Of a stretch of 35,811 nt of DNA, positions 1 through 7,527 are shown in pieces. The notes below the pieces were generated by a model. The model did not search any database and was not told the origin of the DNA. It worked only from the letters and a program-made list of their open reading frames with translations. Each line of letters begins with the position of its first letter. Within the stretch, counting starts at the first letter, position 1. This DNA comes from Prevotella sp. (GTDB lineage: Bacteria; Bacteroidota; Bacteroidia; Bacteroidales; Bacteroidaceae): positions 1 through 35,811 of the forward strand of contig JAFSRY010000084.1 of assembly GCA_017445845.1 (NCBI GenBank), written 5' to 3'. The translations under genes were made by a program, and so were the position numbers.

Positions 1-650
1 AGGACATCAAGTATTCCACCCTGCGCGTAGACGACAGCCAGCAGCCGATAGCCTTCTTGGTGCCCAGTCGTGACGGCTACTACTCAAAAGATGGCTTCTG
101 GTGCAACGTGCTCTTAGTACGTGTGGCTAAGGGAGTGGACAAGCGCGAGGCCAAAGAGAAAGTGCTGGAGACGGTGCTTAAATACGAACACGACAACGAG
201 CTTGAAGTCAGTGACCTGCGCTATGTGGACGAAGAACTGGAGGAATCGTACCATCAGGAAAGGCTCTTCACCCAGCAGATTCTGCTCTTCTCGCTGTTGG
301 CCATCCTCATCAGCATCATCGGCGTGTTTGGCCTGACAATGTTCGAGAGTGAGTATCGGCGCAAGGAGATAGGCATCCGCAAGGTGTTCGGCAGTTCCAC
401 GAAGGAAATCCTAATGATGTTCTGGCGTCGATACCTCTACATCCTGTTAGGGTGCTTCGTGGTGGCGGCTCCCATCGGCTACCTGCTGGGCCGGCACTGG
501 CTCGAAGGCTTTGCTGTCCGCACCACCATCTCGCCCCTGCTCTTTGTAGTGTCCTTCCTGCTTATCACGCTGATCACCATGCTGACGGTGACCTACCAGA
601 GTTGGAAGAACGCCAACGAGAACCCCATCAACAGCATCAAGACGGAGTGA
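1..650 (+). CDS. ABC transporter permease, FtsX/MacB-like, 3' part only
   Basis: The reading frame is open from base 3, so the gene starts before the window; 215 residues are visible. It shows the end of a periplasmic (MacB_PCD-like) region, then an FtsX-type membrane core: one helix around LLFSLLAILISIIGVFGL, the cytoplasmic loop YRRKEIGIRKVFGSS, and two more hydrophobic segments. The C-terminus reads QSWKNANENPINSIKTE, and the two following permeases also end in NPxxxxKTE. In the FtsX family this loop couples the membrane subunit to the ATPase, here probably the one at 7528-8190. These transporters move lipoproteins, peptides or drugs, or transmit force to the periplasm; the substrate cannot be told from sequence. 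The next gene is a cargo gene of different type, separated by a terminator and a promoter. I am sure of the family but not of the substrate. Confidence 0.9.
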   Translation, partial: DIKYSTLRVDDSQQPIAFLVPSRDGYYSKDGFWCNVLLVRVAKGVDKREAKEKVLETVLKYEHDNELEVSDLRYVDEELEESYHQERLFTQQILLFSLLAILISIIGVFGLTMFESEYRRKEIGIRKVFGSSTKEILMMFWRRYLYILLGCFVVAAPIGYLLGRHWLEGFAVRTTISPLLFVVSFLLITLITMLTVTYQSWKNANENPINSIKTE

Positions 651-656
651 CATAAT

Positions 657-694
657 CGGGCAAAATCTGCTTTCGTTTAGGCAGATTTCGCCCG
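657..694 (+). terminator. Stem-loop terminator after permease 1
   Basis: The arms CGGGCAAAATCTGC and GCAGATTTCGCCCG form a 14-bp stem with one mismatch and a 10-nt loop, starting 7 bases after the permease stop. There is no long U tract. An equivalent hairpin follows permease 2 at 3940-3976. Confidence 0.6.
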
Positions 695-700
695 AAATGC

Positions 701-731
701 TTGTTAATGTCAAGCAAATATTGTATCTTTG
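701..731 (+). promoter_or_regulatory. Bacteroidota sigma-ABfr-type promoter for the kinase gene
   Basis: TTG at 701-703 and TATCTTTG at 724-731 match the -33 and -7 elements of Bacteroidota promoters with a 20-bp spacer. The start region of the kinase ORF lies about 25 bp downstream. Confidence 0.7.
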
Positions 732-755
732 CATCGAAAACGTATAAAAGGAAGA

Positions 756-1445
756 ATGAATGGAGATCAAACTGAACGACTATCACAAGAAGGTGAATGC
801 CGAGAAAAAGGCAAGTGTAGCATATTGGCAAGCGCATCCGCTTTCGCGCGAGGAGTGCTTGAGACAATTGAAAAGCTTGCGGGAACAACGGCTTGCAAGT
901 CTGTCCAATTGGTAAGACTACGCCAATGGGCACAGGAACAAGGCTGCTGGTTTGAAGACCGTAGCCTTTTCGGTGATTTCTTTGACCGAGGGTCAGAGAA
1001 TGAGACGTATTTATCAGCTGATAGAACGACCATCATCAAGTTGAATGATTTCCGTTACTCAGATGACAATCTGACACCATTCTTTGAGCGTATCAAAGCG
1101 CATAATCAATACTTCCCTGATTGTCCATACAATATGCTTGGATTTGCAGAGAATCGCGACGGAAAAGTTTGTGCTGTATTGGAGCAACCTTTTATTGCTA
1201 ACGCCCGTCTGGCCACGAAAGAGGAAATCCACGATGAGTTCCTCCGTTTAGGCTTCCATCCGGAGGACAACGGCGAATACTACACCAACGGCCAGCACGA
1301 CATCTTCGACGCAGTAGCCGGCAACGTATTGGTAGGCGGCGACGGCAACTACTATTTCATCGATACCATCATCTATCCCTCCGATACTGGCGGCTACGAC
1401 CTATATCGCAGCCTCTCGCCCCGATTCTCTGGCGAGAGTGTCTAA
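756..1445 (+). CDS. Kinase-like protein of the polyvalent-protein kinase type
   Basis: The body of this protein resembles the small Ser/Thr/Tyr kinase-like domain found in Bacteroidota polyvalent proteins and mobile elements. Numbering from the ATG at 756, visible kinase landmarks are a lysine strand (TTIIKLNDF, K95), a hinge-like LEQPFI, a catalytic-loop analogue DAVAGN (D185, N190) and a metal-binding FIDT (D203). The glycine-rich loop is weak (RGSENETYLS). The substrate is unknown. The start is uncertain: the ATG at 756 gives an unconvincing first 50 residues, and a different ORF (760-915) overlaps them in another frame. Homology-like sequence begins only near RLRQWAQEQGCWF, about base 909, where a TTG could start translation. 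The gene sits alone between two ABC permeases with its own promoter and terminator, so it is likely cargo rather than part of the transporter. Its first two thirds are more AT-rich than its neighbours. Confidence 0.65.
   Translation: MNGDQTERLSQEGECREKGKCSILASASAFARGVLETIEKLAGTTACKSVQLVRLRQWAQEQGCWFEDRSLFGDFFDRGSENETYLSADRTTIIKLNDFRYSDDNLTPFFERIKAHNQYFPDCPYNMLGFAENRDGKVCAVLEQPFIANARLATKEEIHDEFLRLGFHPEDNGEYYTNGQHDIFDAVAGNVLVGGDGNYYFIDTIIYPSDTGGYDLYRSLSPRFSGESV
760..915 (+). CDS. Small 51-residue ORF overlapping the kinase 5' end
   Basis: The ATG at 760 opens a frame reading MEIKLNDYHKK...LASLSNW and stopping at 913-915. It is hydrophilic and Lys/Arg/Glu-rich with helix-forming composition, and looks more protein-like than the overlapping kinase-frame N-terminus. 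It ends exactly where recognisable kinase sequence starts in the neighbouring frame. It may be a separate coupled small protein, or the true N-terminus of the kinase separated by a frameshift. An A/G-rich stretch (AAAAGGAAG) at about 746-754 could serve as ribosome binding site for either ATG. I do not recognise a family. Confidence 0.45.
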   Translation: MEIKLNDYHKKVNAEKKASVAYWQAHPLSREECLRQLKSLREQRLASLSNW

Positions 1446-1478
1446 AAATCATACGCTCTACTGTCTATTTTTTAGACA
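1439..1478 (+). terminator. Stem-loop terminator overlapping the kinase stop codon
   Basis: TGTCTAAAAA (1439-1448) pairs with TTTTTAGACA (1469-1478); the stop codon lies inside the first arm. The same structure, also overlapping a stop codon, ends the transposase-like gene at 5034-5073. Confidence 0.65.
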
Positions 1479-1504
1479 ATCCGCTTCCGCAGGGGCTAAA
1501 AACC

Positions 1505-1535
1505 TTGGCGGATTCGTTTTATTGCCGTACTTTTG
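1505..1535 (+). promoter_or_regulatory. Bacteroidota promoter for permease 2
   Basis: TTG at 1505-1507 and TACTTTTG at 1528-1535 have a 20-bp spacer. The ATG of the permease is 24 bp downstream at 1559. This promoter rules out translation from the in-frame TTG at 1505. Confidence 0.75.
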
Positions 1536-1558
1536 CAGCAACAAAAGTATTAAAACGT

Positions 1559-3934
1559 ATGAAGAGCTATTTCAGATTCCTTTCGCGCAACAAGCTATAT
1601 ACCTTTATAAATATAGGGGGACTGGTGGTATCGCTGATGTTCATCATCCTCATGGGCGACTACACGTGGCGGCAATACAGCATCGACTCTTGGCACAAGA
1701 ATGCCGACCGCATCTATCTGATGGGCAATCAGCAGATGTTCTATATGTGGCCTCAGGCAGCAGAGGCAATTAGGAAGCAATGCCCGGAGGTGGACAAGAC
1801 CTGCTGCGTGCTGAGTGCTGACGGCAAAATCAAGTATGGACAGCAGGAGGTGAAATCAAAAGATGCTCAGGAAGGTATCATCATGCTGGCAGACTCCACT
1901 TTCTTCCAGTTTTTCGACTTTGAACTGACGAAGGGTGACCGCCAGACCGCCCTTGATGCACCAGACAAATGCGTCATCACCGAGCGGCTGGCCAATAGTC
2001 TCTTTGGCAGCAGGGACCCCATCGGCGAATCATTGCAGATAGTGGGCAACCGCCATGTGCATATCGTGAGCGAAGACAAAGCCGACCCTTATGACAGCAC
2101 TTTGGTCTACACGGTCAGCGCTGTCGTCCAGGATTTCGACCATACCGTACTGCCTAACGAGACGCAGGTCATTGCCAGCATGGAGCGCTACCCGCAGGTG
2201 GTGGGCTACAAACTCGAAAGCAACACGTTTGCCTACAGTTCTACGGGTGCTATCAAGGCTTTTCTCATGCAGAAGCCAGGCACGAGCCTGGAGAGCAAGA
2301 AAGCGCAGATGGAAGACTATCTGCGAAAGAACTATGTGGGCGCTTGGGGAGATTATGTACTCCATCTCACACCGCTTACCGACGTCATGTTCGCACCGCA
2401 GAATGAGGGTGTCGGCATGCTGAAGGGTGACCGGTCGAGACTCCAGATACTGCTTGCAGCCGTGCTGGCCATTCTCTTCTTCGCCGTGAGCAACTATATC
2501 AACCTGACCGTTGCCAATACGGGTTTCCGTGCCAAGGAGATGGCCACCCGGCGACTCTTCGGCAGCAGCCAGCGCAGCATTTCCCTGAAGTTGATCGTCG
2601 AGTCTACGCTGATGGTGGCTTTCTGCTTTGTTGTAGGCTTTGTCTTGGCCTGCTGTTTCCAAGACGAGGCAGCCGAACTGTTCAAGGGCAAGATAGACCT
2701 GATGAACGATATTCGTATGGACACCGTAGGAGTCAGCATAGGGTTCGTCTTGCTAACTGGTATCATTTCAGGCATCATGCCTTCGTGGCAGATTTCCCGC
2801 TTCCAGCCCATCGACATTGTGAAAGGCAGCTTCCGCTACCGCTCCAAGATGGTGCTGGGCAAGGTGTTCATCATCCTGCAGAATGTCGTCACCATCACGA
2901 TGCTGACTTCTGCCCTCGTCATCTGGTTGCAGCTGAACCACCTCATCCATGCGCCATTGGGCTATAACACCAAGGACCTGTATTATGTCTATGCCCCCCA
3001 GGGAAAATTCCAGGCAGTCAGGAGCCTGCTGGAGAAGATGCCCTTTGTGGAAGGGATTGGCATATTCCAAGGGACTTCCTTCTCCAATTTGAGTTGGAGT
3101 TCACGTACTATCACCAGAGACGACAAGAAAGTCCAGTTGCTTCAGACTGACATGGACAGTACGGCCTTCAGACTCTACGGACTGCACGTCTTGAAAGACT
3201 ATGGCCCCACGAATGACGGATTCTATCTGAATGAGGAAGCCATGCGACAGTTGGGCTATACTGACGGAGACCGTGAGATAGACTGGGGTGGCGGACAGAA
3301 GAATCCTATAGCGGGCGTTCTCCGCGATTTCCACCGTGTCAATGTCTTGCAAGATGTGCAGCCTTTCGCTATCCGTCTGCAGGACGATATGGAGTATCCC
3401 GGCTACTTGGTGAAGACAAATGGCGATAAGAGGGCGAAAACAGCTTTCGTCGATATGGTTAAAGCATTAGGCAGTCCTGATATTGACCCCAAATGGCTCG
3501 TTAACGGTTTGGAAGACAGCATCGCCGAGACCTTCGAGGACCAGCAGAACACGTTGCGCATCGTCTCCCTCTTCACCCTCATTGCCATCGTCATTTCGGT
3601 GCTGGGCTATGTGGGCCTGTCGCTCTTCTTCATCCGTCAGCGCAAGAAGGAGATTGCCATCCGCAAGGTGATGGGATCGACATCGGGCGAGGTCTTGGTG
3701 CTGATGCTCCGCACCTTCTCCATCCCCCTGTTGGTATCGTTCGTCATCGCCGTGCCTATCTCATATTATATCATGAGCGACTGGCTCTCGAACTTCTCAT
3801 ACCGCATCGCGCTCAACCCCTGGATATTCGCTGTTGCCGGGTTTACCTGCTTCATCATTTCCCTGTTCACTGTCATTATCCAGAGCTGGCGCGCTGCTTC
3901 CGAGAATCCTGTGAAGAACATCAAGACGGAGTAA
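1559..3934 (+). CDS. ABC transporter permease, double MacB_PCD/FtsX type
   Basis: This is a 791-residue inner-membrane subunit. The start MKSYFRFLSRNKLYTF at 1559 lies just after the promoter and begins with the basic stretch and first helix (about residues 12-35) usual for MacB-like permeases. A periplasmic region (about 36-295) is followed by an FtsX core (about 298-430), another helix near 445, a second periplasmic region and a second FtsX core from about 665, with the coupling loop RKKEIAIRKVMGS. The first core carries the matching loop RAKEMATRRLFGSS. It ends in SENPVKNIKTE. The duplicated layout is common in Bacteroidota multi-permease arrays, where several permeases stand beside one ATPase. 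Substrate is unknown; lipoprotein or peptide export and envelope-stress functions are the usual candidates. Confidence 0.93.
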   Translation: MKSYFRFLSRNKLYTFINIGGLVVSLMFIILMGDYTWRQYSIDSWHKNADRIYLMGNQQMFYMWPQAAEAIRKQCPEVDKTCCVLSADGKIKYGQQEVKSKDAQEGIIMLADSTFFQFFDFELTKGDRQTALDAPDKCVITERLANSLFGSRDPIGESLQIVGNRHVHIVSEDKADPYDSTLVYTVSAVVQDFDHTVLPNETQVIASMERYPQVVGYKLESNTFAYSSTGAIKAFLMQKPGTSLESKKAQMEDYLRKNYVGAWGDYVLHLTPLTDVMFAPQNEGVGMLKGDRSRLQILLAAVLAILFFAVSNYINLTVANTGFRAKEMATRRLFGSSQRSISLKLIVESTLMVAFCFVVGFVLACCFQDEAAELFKGKIDLMNDIRMDTVGVSIGFVLLTGIISGIMPSWQISRFQPIDIVKGSFRYRSKMVLGKVFIILQNVVTITMLTSALVIWLQLNHLIHAPLGYNTKDLYYVYAPQGKFQAVRSLLEKMPFVEGIGIFQGTSFSNLSWSSRTITRDDKKVQLLQTDMDSTAFRLYGLHVLKDYGPTNDGFYLNEEAMRQLGYTDGDREIDWGGGQKNPIAGVLRDFHRVNVLQDVQPFAIRLQDDMEYPGYLVKTNGDKRAKTAFVDMVKALGSPDIDPKWLVNGLEDSIAETFEDQQNTLRIVSLFTLIAIVISVLGYVGLSLFFIRQRKKEIAIRKVMGSTSGEVLVLMLRTFSIPLLVSFVIAVPISYYIMSDWLSNFSYRIALNPWIFAVAGFTCFIISLFTVIIQSWRAASENPVKNIKTE

Positions 3935-3939
3935 CCAAA

Positions 3940-3976
3940 CGGGCGAAATCTACTTATAATCGATAGATTTCGCCCG
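3940..3976 (+). terminator. Stem-loop terminator after permease 2
   Basis: CGGGCGAAATCTA (3940-3952) pairs perfectly over 13 bp with TAGATTTCGCCCG (3964-3976). It starts six bases after the permease stop and corresponds to the hairpin at 657-694. Confidence 0.65.
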
Positions 3977-3981
3977 AATTG

Positions 3982-4013
3982 TTTGTCTTTGTCAAACGAT
4001 TGCCGTATCTTTG
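3982..4013 (+). promoter_or_regulatory. Bacteroidota promoter for the transposase-like gene
   Basis: TTTG at 3982-3985 and TATCTTTG at 4006-4013, spacer 20 bp. Because the -7 box ends only four bases before the GTG at 4018, the mRNA leader would be very short or absent if that GTG is the start. Confidence 0.7.
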
Positions 4014-4017
4014 CATT

Positions 4018-5040
4018 GTGGATAAAGAAACCTACGAGAAGCAGAAAGCCTTTGCCGGCGAGAAGAAGCCTTCGATGAACCGCCGCATGATAGACCACGA
4101 CTATCAGGAGCGGCAGATGTACATGGTCACGATGGTGACCGAGGGGCGCCGTCCGCTCTTCGGACAGGTGGCGGGACGCAGCGATGGCGCAGCTGGTACG
4201 CCCGACGAGCCGCATGTGGTGCTGACAGACTTAGGCAGACGGGTTTCGCAGAATTGGCATGACATCGGAGTGCGCTATCCGCAAATCAGCATCATTGCAC
4301 TGCAGATGATGCCCGACCACTTCCACGGCATCCTTTTCGTAAAAGCACACATTGAAAAGCCTCTTGGCAAGGTGCTCCTTGGCTTTAAGCAAGGATGCAA
4401 TAAGGCTTTCCGTGAGCTCGTACCGTCTGTTGCTGTAGTACAGCAACAAACACAACAGGCAAACAGCGACCGCTACCACGGCCTGCTCTTTGCCCGTGGC
4501 TACAACGATAAGCTATTGCTGCGCGAAGGCCAGCTCGACACCTGGCTCCGCTACCTCGCTGAGAACCCGCGCCGCCTGCTGATGAAGCGCGAGCACCCCG
4601 ACCTCTTCCGCGTGCAGCGAGGACTCATGATTGGCAGCCAGCAGTTCTCTGCCATCGGCAATCTTTTTCTGCTACAGCGCCCCGTCAGGCTGCAGGTGCA
4701 GTGTTCGCGCCGTCTGACGGAATCGGAGATACAGCAACGGGTGAACCATTTCCTCTCTGCCGCCGCACAAGGGGCTGTGCTCGTGTCGCCCTCCATATCG
4801 CCTGGCGAGAAAGCGGTGATGCGCGCTGCCTTCGAACGAGGCTTCCCACTCATCTACCTTCAGGAGAATGGTTTTACCGACCTCGCCAAGCCCGGCGGCC
4901 AGCGCATGGAGGCTTGTGCCCGGGGACAACTGCTCATCCTCGCCCCATGGGAACACCACAACGAGCACATTGCCATCAGTCGCAACCAATGCCTCTCACT
5001 GAACGACATGGCCCGCATGATTTGCAATCAATGTGTCTAA
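4018..5040 (+). CDS. REP-associated-type (Y1/HUH) transposase-like protein with extra C-terminal domain
   Basis: The GTG at 4018 gives 340 residues; ATG at 4075 is an alternative, but the N-terminal YEKQKAFAGEKK stretch looks native. The N-terminal half has the IS200/RAYT hallmark MMPDHFHGILFV, with HUH residues H101 and H103, and later WLRYLAENPRRL, as in REP-associated transposases. HUH enzymes cut single-stranded DNA at hairpins through a tyrosine. Here the helix where that tyrosine is expected reads GFKQGCNKAF, with no tyrosine, so activity is doubtful. From about residue 250 there is an additional domain (AVLVSPSISPGEKAVMRAAF, then QLLILAPWEH) with alternating strands and helices that looks Rossmann-like. 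I cannot name it with confidence. The gene is isolated between two ABC permeases with its own promoter and terminator. A REPIN-like element lies at 12768-12920. Confidence 0.75.
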   Translation: MDKETYEKQKAFAGEKKPSMNRRMIDHDYQERQMYMVTMVTEGRRPLFGQVAGRSDGAAGTPDEPHVVLTDLGRRVSQNWHDIGVRYPQISIIALQMMPDHFHGILFVKAHIEKPLGKVLLGFKQGCNKAFRELVPSVAVVQQQTQQANSDRYHGLLFARGYNDKLLLREGQLDTWLRYLAENPRRLLMKREHPDLFRVQRGLMIGSQQFSAIGNLFLLQRPVRLQVQCSRRLTESEIQQRVNHFLSAAAQGAVLVSPSISPGEKAVMRAAFERGFPLIYLQENGFTDLAKPGGQRMEACARGQLLILAPWEHHNEHIAISRNQCLSLNDMARMICNQCV

Positions 5041-5073
5041 AAATCATACGCTTTACTGTCTAATTTTTAGACA
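5034..5073 (+). terminator. Stem-loop terminator overlapping the transposase-like stop codon
   Basis: TGTCTAAAAA (5034-5043) pairs with TTTTTAGACA (5064-5073); the stop codon is inside the first arm, as at 1439-1478. Confidence 0.65.
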
Positions 5074-5099
5074 ATCAGTATCCGCCAAGACTAAAAACC

Positions 5100-5130
5100 T
5101 TGGCGGATTCGTTTTATTGCCGTACTTTTG
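5100..5130 (+). promoter_or_regulatory. Bacteroidota promoter for permease 3 and the ATPase
   Basis: TTG at 5100-5102 and TACTTTTG at 5123-5130, spacer 20 bp, identical in layout to 1505-1535. The permease ATG is 27 bp downstream. Confidence 0.75.
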
Positions 5131-5157
5131 CAGCAGAAAACAAAAAGAACCGAGTGT

Positions 5158-7509
5158 ATGAAGAATAATCACAAAGGACAAGGAACCTTGATCAAGGTTG
5201 TCTCGCTGGCCATCGGGCTGACCGTCGGACTGGTGCTGATAGCGCGTGTGGAGCTGAACCGCAACTACGACCGCTGTATCGCCGACAAGGAGCGAGTATA
5301 TCAGGTCAGCGAGATGTTCCAGAAGATGGGCGAGGAGGCTGCTGAGTATGAGAACACCCCTGGCGGAGCCATTCCTGCCATGTGCCGCTACATCCCGGAG
5401 ATAGAGGTGGGTACACGATGGACGTATCAGTTTACCGACGAGAAACTGACGACAGAGGACGGCACGCACCACGACTTTGAGCATACGGTGTTTGCCGACT
5501 CCTGCTTCTTCGATATTTTTGGCACAAGGATACTGCAAGGAGATGCCAAGACGATTCTGAGTACGCCCGGCCAATGTCTGATTAGTAAGCGGTTGTACGA
5601 CAGGATAGGTGGCGATGCCGCCGGCAAGACCTTCTGCTTTATGGCTGCACCCGATAAACCGATGACGGTGGCCGGTGTGTTCGAGGACTACGACGAGAAC
5701 TCATCGTTCCGCCAGCTTGACATCATCATGTCGATGCCCTCTATCGGAATCTATTCCTACGATGGCACAGGCCATCTGATGGGCAACGACCGCTACCACT
5801 CCTTCGTCCGTCTGCGACCTGATGCCGACATGGCGAAAGTGACTGCAGGGATGAACAAGATGCTGAAGGAACAGATACCCTGGGACGACGTCAAGGCCGC
5901 AGGCATCAAGGACTATGGCTTCAAGCTGAATGCCGTCAGCGGGAGCCACATGCAGAAGAAGACAGTCAAGACAACATGCATCATCCTCTCTGTCGTAGCC
6001 TTCGTCATGCTCTTTACGGCGGTGATGAACTACATCCTCGTGGTCATCAGCACAATGGTGAGTCATGCCCGACAGGTGGCATTACGCAAGGTGCTGGGAG
6101 CCCCACGCCGTGAGTTCTATCTGACCACACTGAAGGAGGCCGCCGCGCATCTGCTCTCAGCACTGCTCATCATGGCCCTGCTGCTCTGGGCTGGCCAGGA
6201 CTGGGTGCGCGACCTCTTGGGCGTCAGCGTCAGCACGCTCTTCTCGTCGCAGACTTATTTGGTGCTGACTGCCGTCTGCCTCATCGTACTGACTTGTTGC
6301 GGACTGCTGCCGGGATATATCTACTCGCGCATCCCGATGGTCTATGCCTACCGGCTTTTCTCTGAAAACAAGCGCCTCTGGAAACTGTCGCTGCTGGCCT
6401 TCCAGCTCGTGCTGTGTACCATGCTGCTGTGCGTGCTCAGCACCATCTACCGCCAGTACGACTATATGCTCAACCGTGACCTGGGCTACGACTACAAGGA
6501 TGTGGCCTATATCGAGATTGCCAATCCCTCCGATTCTACCTTTACGTTGGCTCGCGAGATAGAGAAGCTGCCGTGTGTGGAAAGCACGAGTGCCGCCTAT
6601 TCACTATGGACGAACAAGCAGAGCGGCAACAATGTGATGCTGCCCGGCAAGACGGAACAACTATTCAATTTCTCCTGCTTGTATTGGGCTGAGTCGAGCA
6701 TCGTCCAGACCATGGGGCTGACGGTGAAAGAAGGCACCGTGCCCGCACGCGTCGACCATCCGGGATGGGAAGGCGAGGCTATCGTAGACGAGCACTTTGC
6801 CGAGATGCTCAAGCAGCATACGGGCTGGAGCGATGTCGTCGGCCAGACAATCCTGAGCACAGAGTTTGGCGACCAGCTGCCTATCACCATCAAGACCGTG
6901 GTGAAGAACTTCACCATCGGTTCGCTCGTCAGCGCGGAGGAACGTCCTTCGATGATGCTCAACGGAAACATCTACGCCAAGTACATCTTGGTCAAGTTCA
7001 ATGCACTGACGCCGGAAAACATACTCGCCGTTCAGCAGACGTGCGACAAACTCTACCCTAATGCAGAATTGAACGTGAAACGGTATAAGGACGAACTGAC
7101 CGACCATTACGCACAGACGAAGCATACCCGCGACCTCATCATGATTGGTTGTCTGGCCTCGCTGCTGATAACGTTGATTGGACTGATAGGCTATGTGCGC
7201 GACGAGGTGCAGCGCCGCTCCCGCGAACTGGCCATCCGAAAGGTGATGGGGGCAACCGTCAGCGAACTGCAAGGGCTCTTCCTACGGAGCATCGCGCTGA
7301 TAGCCATCCCGTCCATCATCGTTGGCATCGCCCTGGGCTGGTACTTCAGCACGTTGCTCATGGAGCAGTTTGCCGATAAGGTGGCACTCGCGTGGTATGT
7401 CTTCGCCGCCTGTACGCTGTTCGTAGTGCTCATCATTGCCGCCATCGTACTGCTCCAGACCTATCGCGTGGCCACCAGCAATCCCGTGAATTATCTAAAG
7501 ACAGAGTAA
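5158..7509 (+). CDS. ABC transporter permease, double MacB_PCD/FtsX type
   Basis: This 783-residue protein starts at the ATG at 5158, after the promoter. The first helix is close to the N-terminus (about residues 9-28), with a shorter cytoplasmic lead than in permease 2. A periplasmic domain with the usual VAGVFEDY strand follows, then a first FtsX core from about residue 272 (loop HARQVALRKVLGAP). A helix near 420, a second periplasmic domain and a second core from about 657 (loop RRSRELAIRKVMGAT) complete it, and it ends in SNPVNYLKTE. It is followed after 18 bp by the ATPase gene with no terminator between, so the two are cotranscribed and probably form one complex. The clear similarity of ends and loops to permeases 1 and 2 indicates an expanded paralogue series. 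Confidence 0.93.
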   Translation: MKNNHKGQGTLIKVVSLAIGLTVGLVLIARVELNRNYDRCIADKERVYQVSEMFQKMGEEAAEYENTPGGAIPAMCRYIPEIEVGTRWTYQFTDEKLTTEDGTHHDFEHTVFADSCFFDIFGTRILQGDAKTILSTPGQCLISKRLYDRIGGDAAGKTFCFMAAPDKPMTVAGVFEDYDENSSFRQLDIIMSMPSIGIYSYDGTGHLMGNDRYHSFVRLRPDADMAKVTAGMNKMLKEQIPWDDVKAAGIKDYGFKLNAVSGSHMQKKTVKTTCIILSVVAFVMLFTAVMNYILVVISTMVSHARQVALRKVLGAPRREFYLTTLKEAAAHLLSALLIMALLLWAGQDWVRDLLGVSVSTLFSSQTYLVLTAVCLIVLTCCGLLPGYIYSRIPMVYAYRLFSENKRLWKLSLLAFQLVLCTMLLCVLSTIYRQYDYMLNRDLGYDYKDVAYIEIANPSDSTFTLAREIEKLPCVESTSAAYSLWTNKQSGNNVMLPGKTEQLFNFSCLYWAESSIVQTMGLTVKEGTVPARVDHPGWEGEAIVDEHFAEMLKQHTGWSDVVGQTILSTEFGDQLPITIKTVVKNFTIGSLVSAEERPSMMLNGNIYAKYILVKFNALTPENILAVQQTCDKLYPNAELNVKRYKDELTDHYAQTKHTRDLIMIGCLASLLITLIGLIGYVRDEVQRRSRELAIRKVMGATVSELQGLFLRSIALIAIPSIIVGIALGWYFSTLLMEQFADKVALAWYVFAACTLFVVLIIAAIVLLQTYRVATSNPVNYLKTE

Positions 7510-7527
7510 TAACATTTAAAACCGTAT

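Larger units (their letters stand above)
657..735. repeat. Left cargo-slot flank, copy 1
   Basis: This segment (hairpin ending in GATTTCGCCCGAA, a TTG, then TATCTTTGCAT) closely resembles 3940-4017. Each copy lies between the stop of a permease and a cargo gene. Confidence 0.7.
1437..1540. repeat. Right cargo-slot flank, copy 1
   Basis: About 100 bp running from the last codons of the kinase gene to the promoter of permease 2. It is nearly identical to 5032-5135, including the hairpin, CTAAAAACCTTGGCGGATT, and the -7 region TACTTTTGCAGCA. Confidence 0.85.
3940..4017. repeat. Left cargo-slot flank, copy 2
   Basis: Counterpart of 657-735: the same hairpin, the same spacing, and a TATCTTTGCAT -7 region immediately before the cargo gene. 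Confidence 0.7.
5032..5135. repeat. Right cargo-slot flank, copy 2
   Basis: Second copy of the segment at 1437-1540; differences are scattered substitutions and one or two single-base indels. It ends in the promoter of permease 3. Confidence 0.85.

Noticed and set aside
1505-1558. Translation of permease 2 from the TTG at 1505
   Set aside because: That TTG is the -33 promoter element; the ATG at 1559 gives a normal permease N-terminus.
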